Positions 62,001-64,000 of a DNA stretch of 64,000 nucleotides are shown in pieces. How positions within the stretch are numbered: the first letter of the stretch is position 1; every line of letters starts with the position of its first letter. Source of the DNA: Bog-473 sp963843365 (GTDB lineage: Bacteria > Actinomycetota > Acidimicrobiia > Acidimicrobiales > RAAP-2); contig CAWJKG010000003.1 in assembly GCA_963843365.1 (NCBI GenBank), positions 620,001 through 684,000 on the forward strand. The letters run 5' to 3'. The notes under the pieces were generated by a model. It had not been told where the DNA came from and did no database searches. It saw only the letters and a program-made list of their open reading frames with translations. Position numbers and translations under genes: made by a program.

Positions 62001-64000
62001 CGAGGCGCCATAGATGGTCGACGGCGAGGACGCGGTAATCGTGAGCGACGCCTGGCCCACATCAACTGAGCCGCTCACGTAGGTGACGGTGTAGTTGGAG
62101 TTGGATGCGCCCGAGCACGACGATGGGTAGCTGCCCACCGGGCTCGATGGCGTGGCCGTTGTCGAGCACGTGGCCTGGGTGGTGAGCGACGAGGCACTGT
62201 CGCTGTTCACGAATCCGGTGTACGAGGGAGTGATCGACGGCACCGATCCGCCGTAGGTCATCGCCCCGGAGGAAGCGGTGACTGAAAGGGGTGCTGTCCC
62301 GATGTCGACGGCACCATCCACGTAGACAATGCTGTAGTTGGGATCGATCGCCCCGCTACACGACGAGGGGTAGCTGCCCACTGCGCTCAATGGCGTGGCC
62401 GTTGTCGAGCACGTGGCCGGCGTGGAGAGCGACGAGGCACTGTCGCCGTTCACGAAACCGTCGTACGAGGGCGTGATCGCCGCCACCGAGCCGCCGTAGG
62501 TCATCGACCCGGACGAGGCCGTGACGACCAGCGTGGCCGAGCCCACTACCACCTCTCCGGGCACGTAGCTGATGGTGTAGTTGGGATCGGTCGCGCCCGA
62601 GCAGCTGCTCGGGTAGCTGCCGACAGGGCTCGACGATGTGGCCGTTGTCGAGCACGACGGAGCCGTCCCGAGAGACGCCGCGGTGTCACCGTTCACGAAT
62701 CCCGAATAGGTCGGGGTGACGCCGGCGGGGGCACTCCCGTAGGTCACCGAAGCCGACGAGGCCGCGACGGTGAGCGGCGCGGGGTCCACCTGGACCGATC
62801 CACTCACGTAGCTGAATGAGTAGTCGGGGTCGGCCGCTCCCGTACACGAGCTGGTGTACGTGCCCACGGGGTTCGACGAACTCGTGCCTGCCGAGCAGGT
62901 GGCCGGCCTGGTCAATGAACTGGCGGTGTCCCCGTTCACGAATCCCGAATACGACGCGGTGATGGCGGGAGCTGTCCCGCCGTAGGTCATCGAAGCCGAG
63001 GAGGCGGTGACCACGATCTGCGCCGTGCTGACCTGCAGCGTGCCATTGTCATAGGTGATGGTGTAGTTGGGATCGACCCCCCCTGTACACGAGGTGGGGT
63101 AGCTGCCCACCGGGCTCGCCGAACTGGCCGAAGTGGAACACGTCGGCGCCGTGGTGAGCGATGACGCACTGTCGCCGTTGACAAAACCGTCGTAGGACGC
63201 CGTGATGGCCGGTGGGGTGTCGCCGTAGGCCATCGATGGCGACGATGCCGTGACGATCAAAGCGGCCGGGCTCACGGTGACCGAGCCATCGACATAGCTG
63301 ATGTCGTAGTTGGCATCGACTGCACCGTCACAGGCCGTGGCGTAGCTGCCGGCCGCACTGGCCGTGTTCGCGGCCGTCGAACAGACGATCGCCGACCCGA
63401 GGTCGGAGGCGTCGTCACCGTTCAGCAGTCCGGAGATCACGGGCACGATGCTGGGCAGGGTGCCGCCGTACGTCATCGAAGCGGACGAGGCGGTGATTGT
63501 GAGCGGAGCGGGATGCACCGCGATCGCTCCGGCGATATAGGTGATCGAGTAGTTCGCGTCGAAGGCACCTGCGCACGAGGTGGGGTAGCTGCCCACCGGA
63601 CTCGAGCTGTTCGCAGAGGAGGAACAGGCAAGCCCCGAACCGAGCACATCGATGTTGTCACCGTTCTGGAGCCCCGAGATTGTCGGGGTGACGGTCGGCA
63701 CGGCGCCGGCATAGGTCATCGATCCCGAGGACGCCGTGATGCTCAACAGGGCCGGGGTCACCGTAATGGTGCCGGCCACGTAGGTGATCGAGTAGTTGGC
63801 GTCAGCTGCACCCGAACACGACGTCGCATAGGTCCCTACCGGGCTCGAGCTGCTCGCGGTCGTCGTACAGGAGAGCGAGTCGCCGAGCACCGTCGAATCC
63901 TCACTGTTCTGCAGTCCTGAGACCGACGGGGTGACCGAAAGCGGCGCTGCGCCGTAGGTCGACATGCCCGACGAGGCCGTGATCGTGAGGGGCGCCGGAT
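59070..64000 (-). CDS. Giant MBG-repeat surface protein (5' part off window)
   Basis: At least 1643 residues, open to the window end. I count 18 complete repeats of about 82 residues, each beginning near MTYGG-x-PAIT-x-SYSGFVNGD, with PTCST and TSCSGA cysteines in the middle and closing NYTISYVxGxVxVxPAPLTVTASS. This is the MBG-type immunoglobulin-like beta-sandwich of bacterial adhesins. The two cysteines per repeat could form a disulfide. The last repeat (KAFGAAVPALTATITGYVNG) is the most divergent. A C-terminal domain of about 190 residues is Gly/Asn/Ser-rich and looks like a short beta-helix. The signal sequence would lie upstream. Confidence 0.9.
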   Translation of the reverse strand, partial: PAPLTITASSGMSTYGAAPLSVTPSVSGLQNSEDSTVLGDSLSCTTTASSSSPVGTYATSCSGAADANYSITYVAGTITVTPALLSITASSGSMTYAGAVPTVTPTISGLQNGDNIDVLGSGLACSSSANSSSPVGSYPTSCAGAFDANYSITYIAGAIAVHPAPLTITASSASMTYGGTLPSIVPVISGLLNGDDASDLGSAIVCSTAANTASAAGSYATACDGAVDANYDISYVDGSVTVSPAALIVTASSPSMAYGDTPPAITASYDGFVNGDSASSLTTAPTCSTSASSASPVGSYPTSCTGGVDPNYTITYDNGTLQVSTAQIVVTASSASMTYGGTAPAITASYSGFVNGDTASSLTRPATCSAGTSSSNPVGTYTSSCTGAADPDYSFSYVSGSVQVDPAPLTVAASSASVTYGSAPAGVTPTYSGFVNGDTAASLGTAPSCSTTATSSSPVGSYPSSCSGATDPNYTISYVPGEVVVGSATLVVTASSGSMTYGGSVAAITPSYDGFVNGDSASSLSTPATCSTTATPLSAVGSYPSSCSGAIDPNYSIVYVDGAVDIGTAPLSVTASSGAMTYGGSVPSITPSYTGFVNSDSASSLTTQATCSTTATPSSPVGSYPSSCSGASNSNYTVTYVSGSVDVGQASLTITASSPSTIYGASVPAISASYSGFVNGDNASVFTATPACTTSASSASPAGTYTTSCSGAAADNYDINYANGEATIGQASLSITASSASITYGGAAPTITASYSGFVNGDSASSFTTQPSCTSAVTSVSGVGTYSSSCSGAADPNYTISYINGSVQVDPMSLTITASSDSSTYGGTVPAITASYSGFVNADTASSLTTPPTCSTTATSASPVGNYQTNCSGAVDANYAISYIAGVLQVGAAPLVITASTGSLTYGGTPPTITPSYSGFVNGDSATSLSNTPLCSSTADASSPVGTYSTSCSGAADSNYTISYVVGEVVVGPAPLAVAASSGSMSYGGTVPTISASYSGFVNGDSAASLSTAPTCSTTATSSSPVGSYPSSCSGGVDDNYTVSYIPGAVVVKAAPLTVTASSASATYGGTVPAITPSYAGFVNGDSVSSLSTAPNCSTTATSSSPVGNYASNCSGAADANYAISYVPGVVAVGSAKLVITASSGSMTYGGTAPTVAPSYSGFVNGDTAASLTTSPTCSTSATSTSPVGTVATSCTGAVDPNYSIVYASGSVSISPAPLTVTASSGTMTFGGTPPAVTASYSGFVNGQSASSLTTKPTCSTTATSSSTVGTYSTSCSGAVDANYAISYAAGSVLVSPAPLTITASSATMTYGGTVPTITASFSGFPSGQGASNLTGLTCSAAVTSASNVGTYQSSCSGATNANYKISYGSGTVTVNPATLTVTANNVSKAFGAAVPALTATITGYVNGQTLATSGVTGSPACTTTATATSAGGTYPITCSIGTLAAANYTFAFAPGILTVTFTTTVVCDHWGSIVVTSGESVLIPPGCVQLGNISVQTNGSLEIEGAIVVGSIGFSSGADLEVCSTNLAGNLSATLAATRVVVGNDSSACLGNAMIGGVSLTSNSAGVTFDGNLGAGGVAVNANSDGVQVSDNAWLGAVQVEKNNGGATVTSNGILGSLTVSGNTGSVSDGGNSVIGSKSLQ

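Noticed and set aside
59070..64000. Regularly spaced DNA repeats considered as CRISPR or satellite
   Set aside because: The units are about 246 bp, diverged, and in one continuous reading frame encoding MBG-like domains.

Overview
The window looks like a high-GC actinobacterial chromosome, most likely from the Acidimicrobiia or a near relative. This is inferred, not proven. The evidence is the GC-rich coding with many GTG starts, frequent 4-bp GTGA/ATGA gene overlaps, a MurT/GatD pair, DUF2510, DUF1707 and PspC membrane proteins, a tRNA-Val with encoded CCA, and GYWLVASDGG-type repeat proteins. No marker gene fixes the species.

Layout. 0-3.2 kb: partial methyltransferase, thiolase plus DUF35 partner, aldo/keto reductase. 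3.2-9.4 kb: MMPL transporter, cyclic-nucleotide-binding protein, DUF1707 and PspC proteins, then a PspC-fused histidine kinase with its LuxR-type regulator. 9.4-13 kb: CysQ-like phosphatase, cold shock protein with a clear terminator, carotenoid oxygenase, membrane-anchored protein. 13-18.5 kb: a minus-strand lipid operon (acyl-CoA dehydrogenase, acyl-CoA synthetase, SDR, diiron ferritin-like protein, MmcQ). 18.5-23.7 kb: DUF1214-like protein, sulfotransferase, PhnZ-like HD protein, two membrane proteins. 23.7-27.6 kb: Gfo/Idh oxidoreductase with TldD and PmbA peptidase genes. 27.8-31.7 kb: OafA-type acyltransferase, GNAT, LysR regulator. 32-36 kb: HAD-PlsC fusion, murT, gatD, yccF and an MBL hydrolase. 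37-44 kb: a translationally coupled minus-strand operon (acyl-CoA reductase/HAD fusion, alcohol dehydrogenase, LarA-like protein, acyltransferase) divergent from a TetR gene.

44.9-58.9 kb looks like a genomic island. It begins at a tRNA-Val gene whose last 18 bases recur (17/18) at 58.9 kb. Its base composition is visibly less GC-rich, and it carries mostly small unknown secreted or membrane proteins. An IS481-type element sits directly against the tRNA, flanked by a 15-bp repeat of the tRNA end. Nearly every intergenic space in the island carries a short GC-rich hairpin motif (core CCCG-NN-CGCCGGGAC or its reverse complement). The motif orientation flips across the only large minus-strand block. 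This recurrent element is the best candidate for something undescribed. No integrase was seen.

59-64 kb is the 3' part of a very large surface protein made of 18 MBG-like repeats and a C-terminal beta-rich tail; it runs off the window.

A caution for any reader: at least eight genes between 23.7 and 58.6 kb (pmbA, tldD, murT, the MBL gene, and the genes at 44.1, 48.6, 57.6 and 58.1 kb) carry single frameshifts or compensating indels in short homopolymers or GC-rich runs. Protein similarity continues in another frame. Consensus sequencing error is the simplest reading; I annotate the full loci rather than the broken ORFs.
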